DNA of 64,000 bases from Pseudomonas sp. NFIX28 (lineage in GTDB: Bacteria > Pseudomonadota > Gammaproteobacteria > Pseudomonadales > Pseudomonadaceae). Each line of letters begins with the position of its first letter. Position 1 is the first letter of the stretch. Of this stretch, positions 1 through 7,895 are shown piece after piece. The position numbers were made by a program, and so were the translations under genes. The notes beneath the pieces were generated by a model. It searched no databases. It was not told the origin of the DNA and saw nothing but the letters and a program-made list of their open reading frames with translations. Location of the stretch: the NCBI RefSeq assembly GCF_900107395.1, contig NZ_FNPW01000016.1, forward strand, positions 95,549 through 159,548, written 5' to 3'.

Positions 1-43
1 GCAGGATGTCGCCTGACCCACAACCGCTAAAAGGGACTTGCTG

Positions 44-667
44 ATGACAATTCGTGCTGTGGTTTTCGATTTTGGTGGCGTGCTGTTCGACTGGAGCCCG
101 CACCACCTGTACCGCCAACTGATCCCCGACGATGCCCGCCGCCAATGGTTCCTCGACACCATTTGCACCCAGGCCTGGAACACCCAGCAAGACGCCGGGC
201 GGCCCCTGGCCGAAGCGACCCGCAGCCTGGTGGCCGAACACCCGGAGCATGCGCCGCTGATCGAAGCCTATTACGGGCGCTGGCCACAAATGCTCCGCGG
301 CCAGCTGGACGACGGCGTGGCCTTGCTGGAGGAGCTGCACCAGGCGCAAATGCCGCTGTTCGGGCTGACCAACTGGTCCCAGGAGACCTTCCCCTACGCC
401 TGGGACAACTATCCGTTCCTCCAGCGTTTTCGCGACATCGTGGTGTCCGGGCAGGAACGCCAGATCAAGCCTGACGCCGAGATCTACCACACCGCCCTGC
501 AGCGCATTCGCGCGCACCTGCCGGGCGTGACGCCGCAGGAGTTGGCGTTCATCGACGACCACGCGCCGAATATCGTCGCCGCCAAGGCCCTGGGCTGGAA
601 TGCGATCGAGCACCGCTCGGCGGCTGAGACGCGGCGGCAGTTGCAGGCGTTGGGCGTAACGGCTTGA
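44..667 (+). CDS. HAD-family hydrolase (haloacid dehalogenase-like)
   Basis: Soluble HAD-superfamily phosphatase or dehalogenase-like hydrolase of 207 residues. Seen: motif I near the N-terminus, VVFDFGGVLFDW, with the nucleophile Asp. The second motif-I acid is Gly, as in YihX-type and haloacid dehalogenase-type members rather than the classical DxD phosphatases. Motif II is GLTNWS, the motif III lysine lies in QIKPD, and motif IV is AFIDDHAPN. The ATG at 44 is preferred over an upstream TTG at 38 because AAGGGA sits just upstream at good spacing. Codons ending in TGA at 14-16 may be the tail of a gene cut by the window edge. Substrate unknown. Confidence 0.88.
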   Translation: MTIRAVVFDFGGVLFDWSPHHLYRQLIPDDARRQWFLDTICTQAWNTQQDAGRPLAEATRSLVAEHPEHAPLIEAYYGRWPQMLRGQLDDGVALLEELHQAQMPLFGLTNWSQETFPYAWDNYPFLQRFRDIVVSGQERQIKPDAEIYHTALQRIRAHLPGVTPQELAFIDDHAPNIVAAKALGWNAIEHRSAAETRRQLQALGVTA

Positions 668-690
668 AATGATCCGCGAACGCCAACCCG

Positions 691-1734
691 TCAGCTTGCC
701 GGCTGGTAGCGCGCGCGGTAGCGCCCGGGGCTTTCGCCGGTCCATTTCTTGAATGCGCGGTGGAAGGCGCTGGGTTCCTGGAAGCCGGTGCGCTCGGCGA
801 TCTCGCCGATGCTCACGCGGCTCTGGCGCAGCAGTTCGACGGCCATGGCGCGGCGCACTTCGTCCTTGATTTCCTGGTACGACACGCCCTCGCGCTCCAG
901 GCGCCGGCGCAGGGTGCTGGGGCTGACCCGCACTTCGCCGGCGAAGGCTTCCAGCGTCGGCCACTGGCTGTAATGACTGCGGCGCAGGCGTTGGTAGACC
1001 TGGCTCGCCAGGCCGTGCTGGTTGCGAAAACGAATCACCAGCCACTGCGGCGCGCTGCGCAAGAACACCTTGAGCGAGGCCAGGTCCTGGACCACCGGCA
1101 AACGCAGGAAGCGGCTGGCGAATTCGATTTCGGTGCGCTCGGCGCCAAAGGTCAGGTTCGGCCCCCAGAGCAAGGCATCGTCGCTCAAAGACAGGCGCGG
1201 ATAACGAAAGTCGGCGCGGTCGATGGGAATGCGCCGCCCGCCGAGCCAGCACAGCAGGCTGATCATCAGCACCAGGAACGTCTCTTCGCCAAAACGCCCG
1301 GTGGCGGCGTCGCGCGGCTGGCTGTCGAGACTCAGCACCGCGCGCTTGCCGCGCACGCTGAGGCTGCCGTGAAAGTCGCGCAGGAACAGGCTGAAGTTGG
1401 CCAGGCATTGGCGCAGGGCCTTTTCCAGGGTGGGCTCCTGGATCAGCCCCCGGCAGATCAGGGCAAACGCCCCCGGCGGCATGCCGTGGGAGTCGAGCTG
1501 GAAGAACTCGTCCTGCAGCTCGCGAATCTGGATCAGCCACAAGGCCGCGAATGCGCTGGCCGGCACCCGCGCCTCGGGTTGGCCGAGCAGGGCCGGATCG
1601 ATGCCCGCCTCGGCCAGCACCGCCGCCAGGCGCTCGGGCCGCTCGCGCAAGGCGTGGACCATCACCTGCACGAAGTAGACCGCGACCGAATCCTTTTCCC
1701 GCATGGAATGACTGCTCTCTGTGGCTGTGGACAT
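691..1734 (-). CDS. AraC-family transcriptional regulator
   Basis: Regulator of 347 residues. The C-terminal third carries a double helix-turn-helix: FAGEVRVSPSTLRRRLEREG followed by the second helix around IGEIAERTGFQEPSAFHRAF, ending in the conserved KKWTGESPGRYR. The long N-terminal part resembles the OruR/ArgR-type AraC effector domain. The start chosen is MSTATESS at 1734; an open frame reaches 1818, but its extra residues look like read-through of upstream DNA. It is divergent from the 3-hydroxybutyryl-CoA dehydrogenase gene with about 140 bp between, so it is a good candidate for that gene's regulator. This link is inferred from layout only. Confidence 0.88.
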   Translation of the reverse strand: MSTATESSHSMREKDSVAVYFVQVMVHALRERPERLAAVLAEAGIDPALLGQPEARVPASAFAALWLIQIRELQDEFFQLDSHGMPPGAFALICRGLIQEPTLEKALRQCLANFSLFLRDFHGSLSVRGKRAVLSLDSQPRDAATGRFGEETFLVLMISLLCWLGGRRIPIDRADFRYPRLSLSDDALLWGPNLTFGAERTEIEFASRFLRLPVVQDLASLKVFLRSAPQWLVIRFRNQHGLASQVYQRLRRSHYSQWPTLEAFAGEVRVSPSTLRRRLEREGVSYQEIKDEVRRAMAVELLRQSRVSIGEIAERTGFQEPSAFHRAFKKWTGESPGRYRARYQPAS

Positions 1735-1874
1735 GGCAAAAAATGCCAGCGCGGCTGAGCGCTTTTGGCATAGGCCGGGGTTGGCGCGGGCACTAGACTC
1801 GCGCCTCGAAGGTTGCATTACAAGACGCTGTCAGGCGGCTTCGCGACACGCCCGGACGAAGGAAGAGAACCACG

Positions 1875-2726
1875 ATGAATCTGCACAATATCGGTGTGAT
1901 TGGCGCCGGCACCATGGGTAACGGCATCGCTCAAGTCTGTGCCCTGGCTGGGTTCGACGTGACCTTGCTGGACATCAGCGACAGCGCCCTGCAAAAGGCC
2001 ATGGCCACGGTGAGCAAGAACCTCGACCGGCAGATCGCCAAGGACAGCCTGAGCGAGGCGCAGAAGCTCGCCGCCCTGGGGCGCATCCGCACCAGCACCG
2101 ACTACGCCAGCCTCGCCGAGGCGCAACTGGTGATCGAGGCGGCCACGGAAAACCTCGACCTGAAACTACGGGTGCTGCAACAGATCGCCGCCCAGGTGTC
2201 GGTCGAATGCGTCATCGCTTCCAATACCTCGTCGCTGTCGATTACCCAGCTCGCCGCCAGTGTCGTCGCGCCCGAGCGGTTTATCGGCCTGCATTTCTTC
2301 AACCCGGTGCCGGTGATGGGCCTGATCGAAGTGATTCGCGGCCTGCAGACCAGCGACGCGACCCACGCCCTGGCCATTGACCTGGCCACGCGCCTGGGCA
2401 AGGTCGCGATCACCGCCGGCAACCGCCCGGGGTTTGTGGTCAACCGGATTCTGGTGCCGATGATCAACGAGGCGATCCTGGTATTGCAGGAAGGCCTGGC
2501 CAGCGCCGAGGACATCGACGCCGGCATGCGCCTGGGCTGCAACCAGCCGATCGGCCCGCTGGCCCTGGCCGACCTGATCGGCCTGGACACCCTGCTGGCG
2601 ATCCTCCAGTCCTTCTACGACGGCTTCAACGACAGCAAATATCGGCCTGCGCCGCTGCTCAAGGAAATGGTCGCCGCCGGTTACCTGGGACGCAAAAGCG
2701 GGCGTGGCTTTTATGCCTATGGCTGA
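1875..2726 (+). CDS. 3-hydroxybutyryl-CoA dehydrogenase
   Basis: Cytosolic NAD(P)-dependent oxidoreductase of 283 residues, the full length of the stand-alone 3-hydroxyacyl-CoA dehydrogenase family (HbdH/PaaH/FadB2). Seen: Rossmann motif GVIGAGTMGNGIAQ at the N-terminus, ASNTSSLSI, the catalytic His140 in LHFFNPVPVM with the following Glu in GLIEVI, the NRPGFVVNR hinge, and the C-terminal family end LGRKSGRGFYAYG. It oxidises 3-hydroxybutyryl-CoA to acetoacetyl-CoA in short-chain acyl or hydroxybutyrate metabolism. The stop overlaps the start of the next TetR gene, so the two are probably co-transcribed. Which pathway it serves is not shown by the neighbours. Confidence 0.93.
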   Translation: MNLHNIGVIGAGTMGNGIAQVCALAGFDVTLLDISDSALQKAMATVSKNLDRQIAKDSLSEAQKLAALGRIRTSTDYASLAEAQLVIEAATENLDLKLRVLQQIAAQVSVECVIASNTSSLSITQLAASVVAPERFIGLHFFNPVPVMGLIEVIRGLQTSDATHALAIDLATRLGKVAITAGNRPGFVVNRILVPMINEAILVLQEGLASAEDIDAGMRLGCNQPIGPLALADLIGLDTLLAILQSFYDGFNDSKYRPAPLLKEMVAAGYLGRKSGRGFYAYG

Positions 2727-3315
2727 GCGTTGCTCGCGTTTTGCCGAAAGCCGCGACAAGGCCCTGGAGCTGTTCGCCAGCAAGGGCTTCGGCCAGGTCG
2801 GCATGCGCGAGCTGGCCAGTCACCTGGGGCTGGCCCCGGGCTCGCTGTATCACCACTACCCGAGCAAGCAGCACCTGCTGCTGGACCTGATCGAAGAGTT
2901 CTACGACGAACTGCTCGGCACCCTGGCACGCATCGAACGACGGCGCAAGGCGCCCGACGATCTGCTGCGCACGCTGATCCGCGCCCACCTGAAACTGCAC
3001 CGGGAAATGCCGCGGCATTTCCGCCTGGTGGAGCGCGACAGCGGCTGCCTCAACCCCGACCAGCAGCAGCGCGTGCGCCAGTTGCGCGAGCATTACGAGC
3101 ACCGCCTGCTGACGCTCCTCGGCCCGCTGCCCCGGCTCGGCGACGCGGCGCTACGGGCCACCGGTCACGCCGTGGCCAGCCTGCTCAACAGTGCCCCCGG
3201 CTGGCTGGACGAGCAGCCACTGACCGACCACGAACGCGAAACCCTGCTGGAGCAACTGCTCAGCGGCGCCCTGGAACGACTGCTGACCCCCTCCTCGCAA
3301 AGCGCCGTGGCCTGA
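2713..3315 (+). CDS. TetR/AcrR-family transcriptional regulator
   Basis: Regulator of about 200 residues. Seen: N-terminal HTH with ALELFASKGFGQVGMRELA, then LGLAPGSLYHHYPSKQHLL, the classic TetR recognition helix and tail; the remaining helices form the ligand domain. It overlaps the end of the dehydrogenase gene. Candidate starts are GTG 2704, ATG 2713 and ATG 2719, all inside the upstream gene, so translational coupling is likely. The start choice among these is uncertain. It probably senses an acyl-CoA or other small metabolite linked to the upstream enzyme, but no ligand can be inferred. Confidence 0.88.
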   Translation: MPMAERCSRFAESRDKALELFASKGFGQVGMRELASHLGLAPGSLYHHYPSKQHLLLDLIEEFYDELLGTLARIERRRKAPDDLLRTLIRAHLKLHREMPRHFRLVERDSGCLNPDQQQRVRQLREHYEHRLLTLLGPLPRLGDAALRATGHAVASLLNSAPGWLDEQPLTDHERETLLEQLLSGALERLLTPSSQSAVA

Positions 3316-3329
3316 ACCGCGACCGGTCT

Positions 3330-4343
3330 TAAGTTCGTCGCGAGCCTGCGGCTCGATCGCAGCCTTCGGCAGCGGCTACAGGGGGGATGCCGGTGGCTAG
3401 GTACGAAAGGAAATCGTGGCCTTGTCGCGGCTATCGTGACCGCACCGCATTCCCACAGACGAACACCAACCTGTAGCCGCTGCCGCAGGCTGCGATAAGC
3501 CCCGCAGGGGCTTCAGCGGTCTTAAATTCGTGGCGAGCCTGCGGCTCGATCGCAGCCTTCGGCAGCGGCTACAGGGGGGATGCCTGTGGCTGGGTATGAA
3601 AGGAAATTGTGGCCTTGTTGCGGCTATCGTTGCCACACCGCATTCCCCACAGACAAACACCGACCTGTAGCCGCTGCCGCAGGCTGCGATAAGCCCCGCA
3701 GGGGCTTCAGCGGTCTTGTGTTCGTGGCGAGCCTGCGGCTCGATCGCAGCCTTCGGCAGCGGCTACAGGGGATGCCTGTGGCTGGGTATGAAAGGAAATT
3801 GTGGCCTTGTTGCGGCTATCGTTGCCGCACCGCATTCCCACAAACGAACACCGATCTGTAGCCGCTGCCGCAGGCTGCGATAAGCCCCGCAGGGGCTTCG
3901 GCGGTCTTAAGTTCGTCGCGAGCCTGCGGCTCGATCGCAGCCTTCGGCAGCGGCTACAGGGGGATGCCGATGGCTGGGTACGAAAGGAAATCGTGGCCTT
4001 GTCGCGGCTATCGTTGCCGCACCGCATTCCCATAGACGAACACCAACCTGTAGCCGCTGCCGCAGGCTGCGATAAGGCCCGCAGGGGCTTCAGCGATCTT
4101 GTGTTCGTGGCGAGCCTGCGGCTCGATCGCAGCCTGCGGCAGCGGCTACAGGGGATGCCGGTGGCTGGGTATGAAAGGAAATCGGCCTTGTCGCGGCTAT
4201 CGTGACCGCACTGCATTCCCATAGACGAACACCGACCTGTAGCCGCTGCCGCAGGCTGCGATAAGGCCCGCAGGGGCTTCGGCGCCCTTAAGTTCGTCGC
4301 GAGCCTGCGGCTCGATCGCAGCCTTCGGCAGCGGCTACAGGGG
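3330..4343 (+). repeat. Tandem REPIN array, about 5.3 copies of a 192-bp unit
   Basis: The phrase GAGCCTGCGGCTCGATCGCA recurs at 3342, 3535, 3729, 3920, 4112 and 4301 (the copy at 4112 is followed by GCCTGCGGCAG instead of GCCTTCGGCAG). Spacings are 193, 194, 191, 192 and 189 bp. Each unit has one REP arm reading TCGCAGCCTTCGGCAGCGGC and, about 125 bp later, an inverted arm reading GTAGCCGCTGCCGCAGGCTG. The roughly 80-bp spacer between arms is also conserved (GTGGCTGGGTATGAAAGGAAA). This is the layout of Pseudomonas REPINs expanded head to tail. Open frames inside it on both strands are products of the repeat, not genes. Confidence 0.93.
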
Positions 4344-4575
4344 TGAGGCGGTTGGGGGCGCCTGCTTGAATTCATTGCTTGTAAGCGGCGGGTCGCTGAT
4401 TGCCAAACGCGCTATAGGGCCGCGCCAGTGGCTTGTTCCGCCTGGATATATTTTTTCCCGATAACGGCTATTCAAAGTTAGTTATTGGCCCCCGCCTTTG
4501 CCCCGTGCCCGGCCTGCTTAACTGCAAAAGCTGCCGGATAGCGCAGTCTCTACAACTCCCACGGAAGGCAACGCC
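4344..4575. other. Leader region of the GDL-motif cassette
   Basis: Non-coding DNA of 232 bp between the REPIN array and the first small precursor-like gene. It must hold the cassette promoter. An AT-rich stretch near 4446-4460 (GGATATATTTTTTCCCG) is the most promoter-like part, but no clear -35/-10 pair was found. GGAAGG at 4563-4568 is a good ribosome binding site for the ATG at 4576. Confidence 0.5.
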
Positions 4576-4764
4576 ATGAGTTCATCCTCGCTGCACCCCG
4601 TCACGCCTTATGGCGTGGCGATTCAAGAAGCAATCTCCCTCGGCAACCTGCCGCAAATGAAGACCCTGCTCAAACAACGCGATTCCTCGAAAAAAGAATC
4701 CAAGGAACTGAGCAGCGCTTACGAGCAGTTGGCACAGGAAGTCGCCCGTCTGGAACGGCGCTAA
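4576..4764 (+). CDS. GDL-motif peptide, short form (DUF1843-like)
   Basis: Peptide of 62 residues consisting almost only of the shared C-terminal module of this cassette. Seen: YGVAIQEAISLGNLPQMK, with GNL (residues 23-25) where the two larger paralogues have GDL, then a charged, helix-prone tail ending EVARLERR. From the Gly to the last residue is exactly 40 residues, the same as in both paralogues. RBS GGAAGG at 4563 supports the start. Known families: I recall this module as DUF1843, seen near a radical SAM maturase. Inferred role: precursor or leader-type substrate of the radical SAM enzyme encoded at 6225. No signal peptide and no Cys residues. Confidence 0.75.
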   Translation: MSSSSLHPVTPYGVAIQEAISLGNLPQMKTLLKQRDSSKKESKELSSAYEQLAQEVARLERR

Positions 4765-4799
4765 GCCGGTTTCCATTTTCCAATGCACTGGAGGCAATC

Positions 4800-5438
4800 A
4801 TGTCCGGATCCATTTCGTCCAATCTTGGCCTGTTTCCGCTCAGCTACCGGATCGGTAACTCGACCCCCGGCGCGCCGAGCCTGGCCCTCGATTTCCTGGT
4901 CTACACCCCCGAGCAAAGCGTGCGTGGCACCTCGCTGGTGACCCAGGCCGTCAACCCACCTTTGGAGCTGTCGTCCGATGTGTGGGGGCAATACACCTAC
5001 CTGACCGTCATGCCGCCCAGCACCAGCAAGATCTTGGTCACCGCCCAGGGCAACCAGGGCGGGCCCGGCTCGAACTCGCCCATCAGCTTCAAGATCCAGC
5101 TGGTGGTGGACCACGACTGGAAAAGCGGCATCGCCACCTATCAGTTCTACAACGGCCAGCGCTGGGTGACGGTGGAAAACGTGCCGGCCCATCTGGTGGG
5201 TTCGGCCCCCAACAACTACGCCCTGCAAGCGCCCCAGGAAACCACCGCGGCCTTCTACCCGTACCCACCGATCCTGCCGCTGTATGCCGCGCCGATCCAT
5301 GGCGCCATCGCCAGTGGCGACCTGAGCCAGATGAAGAGCCTGGCCAGCCTGGCCAAGCAGCAACTGGACCAGTTGCCGCAACTGCGCAGCGCGCTGGATG
5401 CGGCCAAGGACGAGATCGGCAGGCTCGAGCGGCGCTGA
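4800..5438 (+). CDS. DUF1842-like protein with C-terminal GDL module
   Basis: Protein of 212 residues with two parts. Residues 1 to about 150 form a beta-rich domain shared with the next gene, with conserved landmarks LALDFLVYTPEQSVRG, SSDVWGQY, VDHDWKSGIATYQFY. Residues about 160-212 are the GDL module: LYAAPIHGAIASGDLSQMK (GDL at 173-175) and the tail EIGRLERR. No Cys and no signal peptide. It starts 35 bp after the short peptide gene with GGAGG upstream, so the cassette is an operon. Likely DUF1842 plus DUF1843 in Pfam terms (from memory). Inferred substrate of the downstream radical SAM enzyme; function unknown. Confidence 0.8.
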   Translation: MSGSISSNLGLFPLSYRIGNSTPGAPSLALDFLVYTPEQSVRGTSLVTQAVNPPLELSSDVWGQYTYLTVMPPSTSKILVTAQGNQGGPGSNSPISFKIQLVVDHDWKSGIATYQFYNGQRWVTVENVPAHLVGSAPNNYALQAPQETTAAFYPYPPILPLYAAPIHGAIASGDLSQMKSLASLAKQQLDQLPQLRSALDAAKDEIGRLERR

Positions 5439-5491
5439 CCGCGGCGTGTGCCCGCACCCGATTTCCATGAACAAGAACAAGGAGCTGCACC

Positions 5492-6073
5492 ATGCAAACC
5501 GGACTGTTCCATACCCGCATCCAAGTCGCCACGGCGCTGTTGGGTGCTCCCGTCCTGACCCTCGACCTGCTGGTCAACACTGTGCAGAAAAAAGTCAGCG
5601 GCGTGGCCCGTGTGTTCAAGAGCACCTACCCGCCGGTGAATTTCTTTGCCGATGTGTGGGGCGACTATTCCCAGCCACAGCTGCACCCGTCGACCGAAGG
5701 CCACATCATCCTGAGCCTTACCGGCAACCCCAGCGGCCCTACCAGCCAGATCGCCGCGACCTTCCACCTGCAGGGGATTCTCGAGCTCGACTGGGCCAGC
5801 GGCTTCGCCAGCTACCAATATTGCTACCAGGGCAACTGGCAGGACGTGCAGCACGCCACGGTCAGCCAGGCGTCGATCCCACACCCCGAGCCCGTGCCGC
5901 ATCATCCCGTGCCGCTGTATGCGGTGGCGGTGCAGCAGGCGCAAGGCAGCGGTGACCTGGCGCAGCTCAAGGCAGTGGTCCGCCAGGGCGAACAGCAACT
6001 GGCCAGCAGCGATGCGCTGCGCAGCGCCTTGCAGCAGCTGAACGCCGAGATCGCCCGCCTCGAAGCGCGCTGA
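5492..6073 (+). CDS. Second DUF1842-like protein with C-terminal GDL module
   Basis: Paralogue of the preceding gene, 193 residues. The N-terminal domain aligns by eye (LTLDLLVNTVQKKVSG, FADVWGDY, LDWASGFASYQYCY) and the C-terminal module is VPLYAVAVQQAQGSGDLAQL, with GDL at 154-156 and tail EIARLEAR. The Gly-to-end length is again exactly 40 residues. It differs from its neighbour in surface loops and in having a single Cys in the YQYCYQ strand. AAGGAGCTGCACC gives a strong RBS. It is followed by a large hairpin before the radical SAM gene. Role inferred as a further maturase substrate or a partner of the first paralogue. Confidence 0.8.
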   Translation: MQTGLFHTRIQVATALLGAPVLTLDLLVNTVQKKVSGVARVFKSTYPPVNFFADVWGDYSQPQLHPSTEGHIILSLTGNPSGPTSQIAATFHLQGILELDWASGFASYQYCYQGNWQDVQHATVSQASIPHPEPVPHHPVPLYAVAVQQAQGSGDLAQLKAVVRQGEQQLASSDALRSALQQLNAEIARLEAR

Positions 6074-6074
6074 G

Positions 6075-6129
6075 CAGTGGCGCCCGGGCCTGGCGTTGCG
6101 TTGCCGGGGCCAGGCCCGGCTTGCCACTG
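6075..6129 (+). terminator. Long hairpin between GDL genes and the radical SAM gene
   Basis: Left arm CAGTGGCGCCCGGGCCTGGC (6075-6094) pairs with right arm GCCAGGCCCGGCTTGCCACTG (6109-6129), with small bulges. No T-run follows, so it is not a classical full terminator. It could act as an attenuator or a 3-prime stabiliser that keeps the enzyme gene expressed below its substrates. Confidence 0.6.
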
Positions 6130-6224
6130 ACAAACCCTGTGTCCGCTCGGGCCGGCAGCGCCGGGATCGACGCGGACATCCGCCAGCTTTGTGCCGCGCA
6201 CCGGTGTGCGCCCAGGGACTGCCC

Positions 6225-7688
6225 ATGTCAGCCAATCGCCCCGCCCGCTACCTCAGCGAAACCGACCTCAAGCGTTATGTACCGGTGCATGTGGTCTGGG
6301 AAATCACCCTAGCCTGCGACCTCAAGTGCCTGCATTGCGGCTCGCGCGCCGGCCACCGGCGCCCCAACGAACTGAACACCCAGGAATGCCTCGACGTGAT
6401 CGACGCCCTGGCCGCCCTCGGCACCCGCGAAATCACCCTGATCGGCGGCGAAGCCTATTTGCGCAAGGACTGGACCCGCCTGATCCAGGCCATCCACGGC
6501 CATGGCATCTACTGCGCGATCCAGACCGGCGGGCGCAACCTGACCCCGGCGAAAATGCAGGCCGCGGTGGAGGCCGGGCTCAACGGCGTGGGGGTTTCCC
6601 TGGACGGCCTGGCGCCCCTGCACGACGCCGTGCGCAATGTCCCGGGCTCCTTCGACAAGGCCGTGGACACCCTGCGCCGGGCCAAGCAGGCCGGGCTCGC
6701 GGTCAGCGTCAACACGCAGATCGGCGCGGCCACCCTGCCCGACCTGCCGCAGTTGATGGACCAGATCATCGAACTGGGCGCCACCCATTGGCAGATCCAG
6801 CTGACGGTGGCCATGGGCAACGCGGTGGACCACCCGGAACTGCTGCTGCAACCCTATCAATTGCTGGAGGTCATGCCGTTGCTCGCGCGCCTGTACCGCG
6901 AGGGCCTGGAGCGCGGCCTGCTGATGAACGTCGGCAATAACATCGGTTATTACGGCCCTTACGAGCATATGTGGCGCGGTTTCGGCGACGAGCGCGTGCA
7001 CTGGAGCGGCTGCGCCGCCGGGCAAACGGTGCTAGCCCTGGAAGCCGACGGCACGGTCAAGGGCTGCCCGTCGCTGGCCACGGTGGGGTTCTCCGGCGGC
7101 AATGTGCGCGACATGAACCTGCACGACATCTGGCACTACAGCGAAGGCATGCATTTTGGCCGGCTGCGCTCGGTCGACGACCTCTGGGGGTATTGCCGCA
7201 CCTGCTATTACAACGACGTGTGCCGCGGCGGCTGCACCTGGACTTCGCACTCGCTGCTGGGCAAGCCCGGCAACAATCCGTACTGCCACTACCGCGCCCT
7301 GGACCTGCAGAAAAAGGGCCTGCGCGAACGCATCGTGAAACTCGAGGACGCGGCCAAGGCGTCGTTCGCGGTCGGCCGCTTCGACCTGATCACCGAGCGC
7401 ATCGACACCGGCGAGACGGTCGGCAGCGTCAGCGACAGCGGCCAGGTGATCAAGCTGGCGTGGATCAACCAGGGGCAGAAATCCCCCGAGGAAGGACGCC
7501 TGCCCAGCCAGCTGGCGCTGTGCCGCGGTTGCTCGCAGTACATCCATGCCCACGAAACCACCTGCCCGCACTGCTCGGCGGACGTGGCCGACGCCGAGGC
7601 CGGCTACCTGGCCGACCGCGCCCGGCAACAGGCGATCATGGACCGCCTGACCGGCCTGCTGGGAATGCCCCGTACCCCATTGATGTAG
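6225..7688 (+). CDS. Radical SAM/SPASM peptide maturase-like enzyme
   Basis: Protein of 487 residues. Seen: radical SAM cluster motif CDLKCLHC (Cys31, 35, 38), the GGE-type SAM motif LIGGEAYLRKDW, and TIM-barrel strands. Then comes a SPASM-type region with Cys in WSGCAAG, VKGCPSL, YCRTCYYNDVCRGGC and NPYCHY. Unusually, after a linker there is an extra zinc-ribbon-like module, CRGCSQYIHAHETTCPHC. The ATG at 6225 is chosen because the domain begins right after it; the frame is open back to 6096. It follows three GDL-module genes on the same strand. I recall a database family named GDL motif peptide-associated radical SAM/SPASM maturase; this fits. The reaction is unknown. Confidence 0.88.
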   Translation: MSANRPARYLSETDLKRYVPVHVVWEITLACDLKCLHCGSRAGHRRPNELNTQECLDVIDALAALGTREITLIGGEAYLRKDWTRLIQAIHGHGIYCAIQTGGRNLTPAKMQAAVEAGLNGVGVSLDGLAPLHDAVRNVPGSFDKAVDTLRRAKQAGLAVSVNTQIGAATLPDLPQLMDQIIELGATHWQIQLTVAMGNAVDHPELLLQPYQLLEVMPLLARLYREGLERGLLMNVGNNIGYYGPYEHMWRGFGDERVHWSGCAAGQTVLALEADGTVKGCPSLATVGFSGGNVRDMNLHDIWHYSEGMHFGRLRSVDDLWGYCRTCYYNDVCRGGCTWTSHSLLGKPGNNPYCHYRALDLQKKGLRERIVKLEDAAKASFAVGRFDLITERIDTGETVGSVSDSGQVIKLAWINQGQKSPEEGRLPSQLALCRGCSQYIHAHETTCPHCSADVADAEAGYLADRARQQAIMDRLTGLLGMPRTPLM

Positions 7689-7725
7689 CCCGGGCCGCGC
7701 CGCCAGCCCGGCGGCGCGCCCCGGG
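7689..7725 (+). terminator. Terminator hairpin of the GDL cassette
   Basis: A 16-bp near-perfect GC stem (CCCGGGCCGCGCCGCC / GGCGGCGCGCCCCGGG) with loop AGCCC starts directly at the maturase stop codon. No T-run follows. It probably marks the end of the cassette. Confidence 0.6.
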
Positions 7726-7895
7726 GGTGCAACGACGGTGATAAGTGGCCGCAAGACCATAAGAAAACCGTCTAAAAACAAGCCCCCTGCCAGCCGGGTT
7801 TAGGCTTTGCTAGTGGGGTCTGATTCATCAGGTTGCGTCAGCGCGCGAGCTTGCCGGCGCGTCCGCCGCCGCCCTGTCCACCCGGGAGACCGACT

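Noticed and set aside
3397..4375. Open frames on both strands between 3.4 and 4.4 kb
   Set aside because: They repeat themselves with the 192-bp array and encode only the translated REP sequence; no RBS or protein motif.
4486..4502. Sigma-54-like TGGCCC...TTTGC site before the GDL cassette
   Set aside because: The GG to GC spacing is one base too long for sigma-54 and the CAYR part does not match. Not enough for a promoter call.
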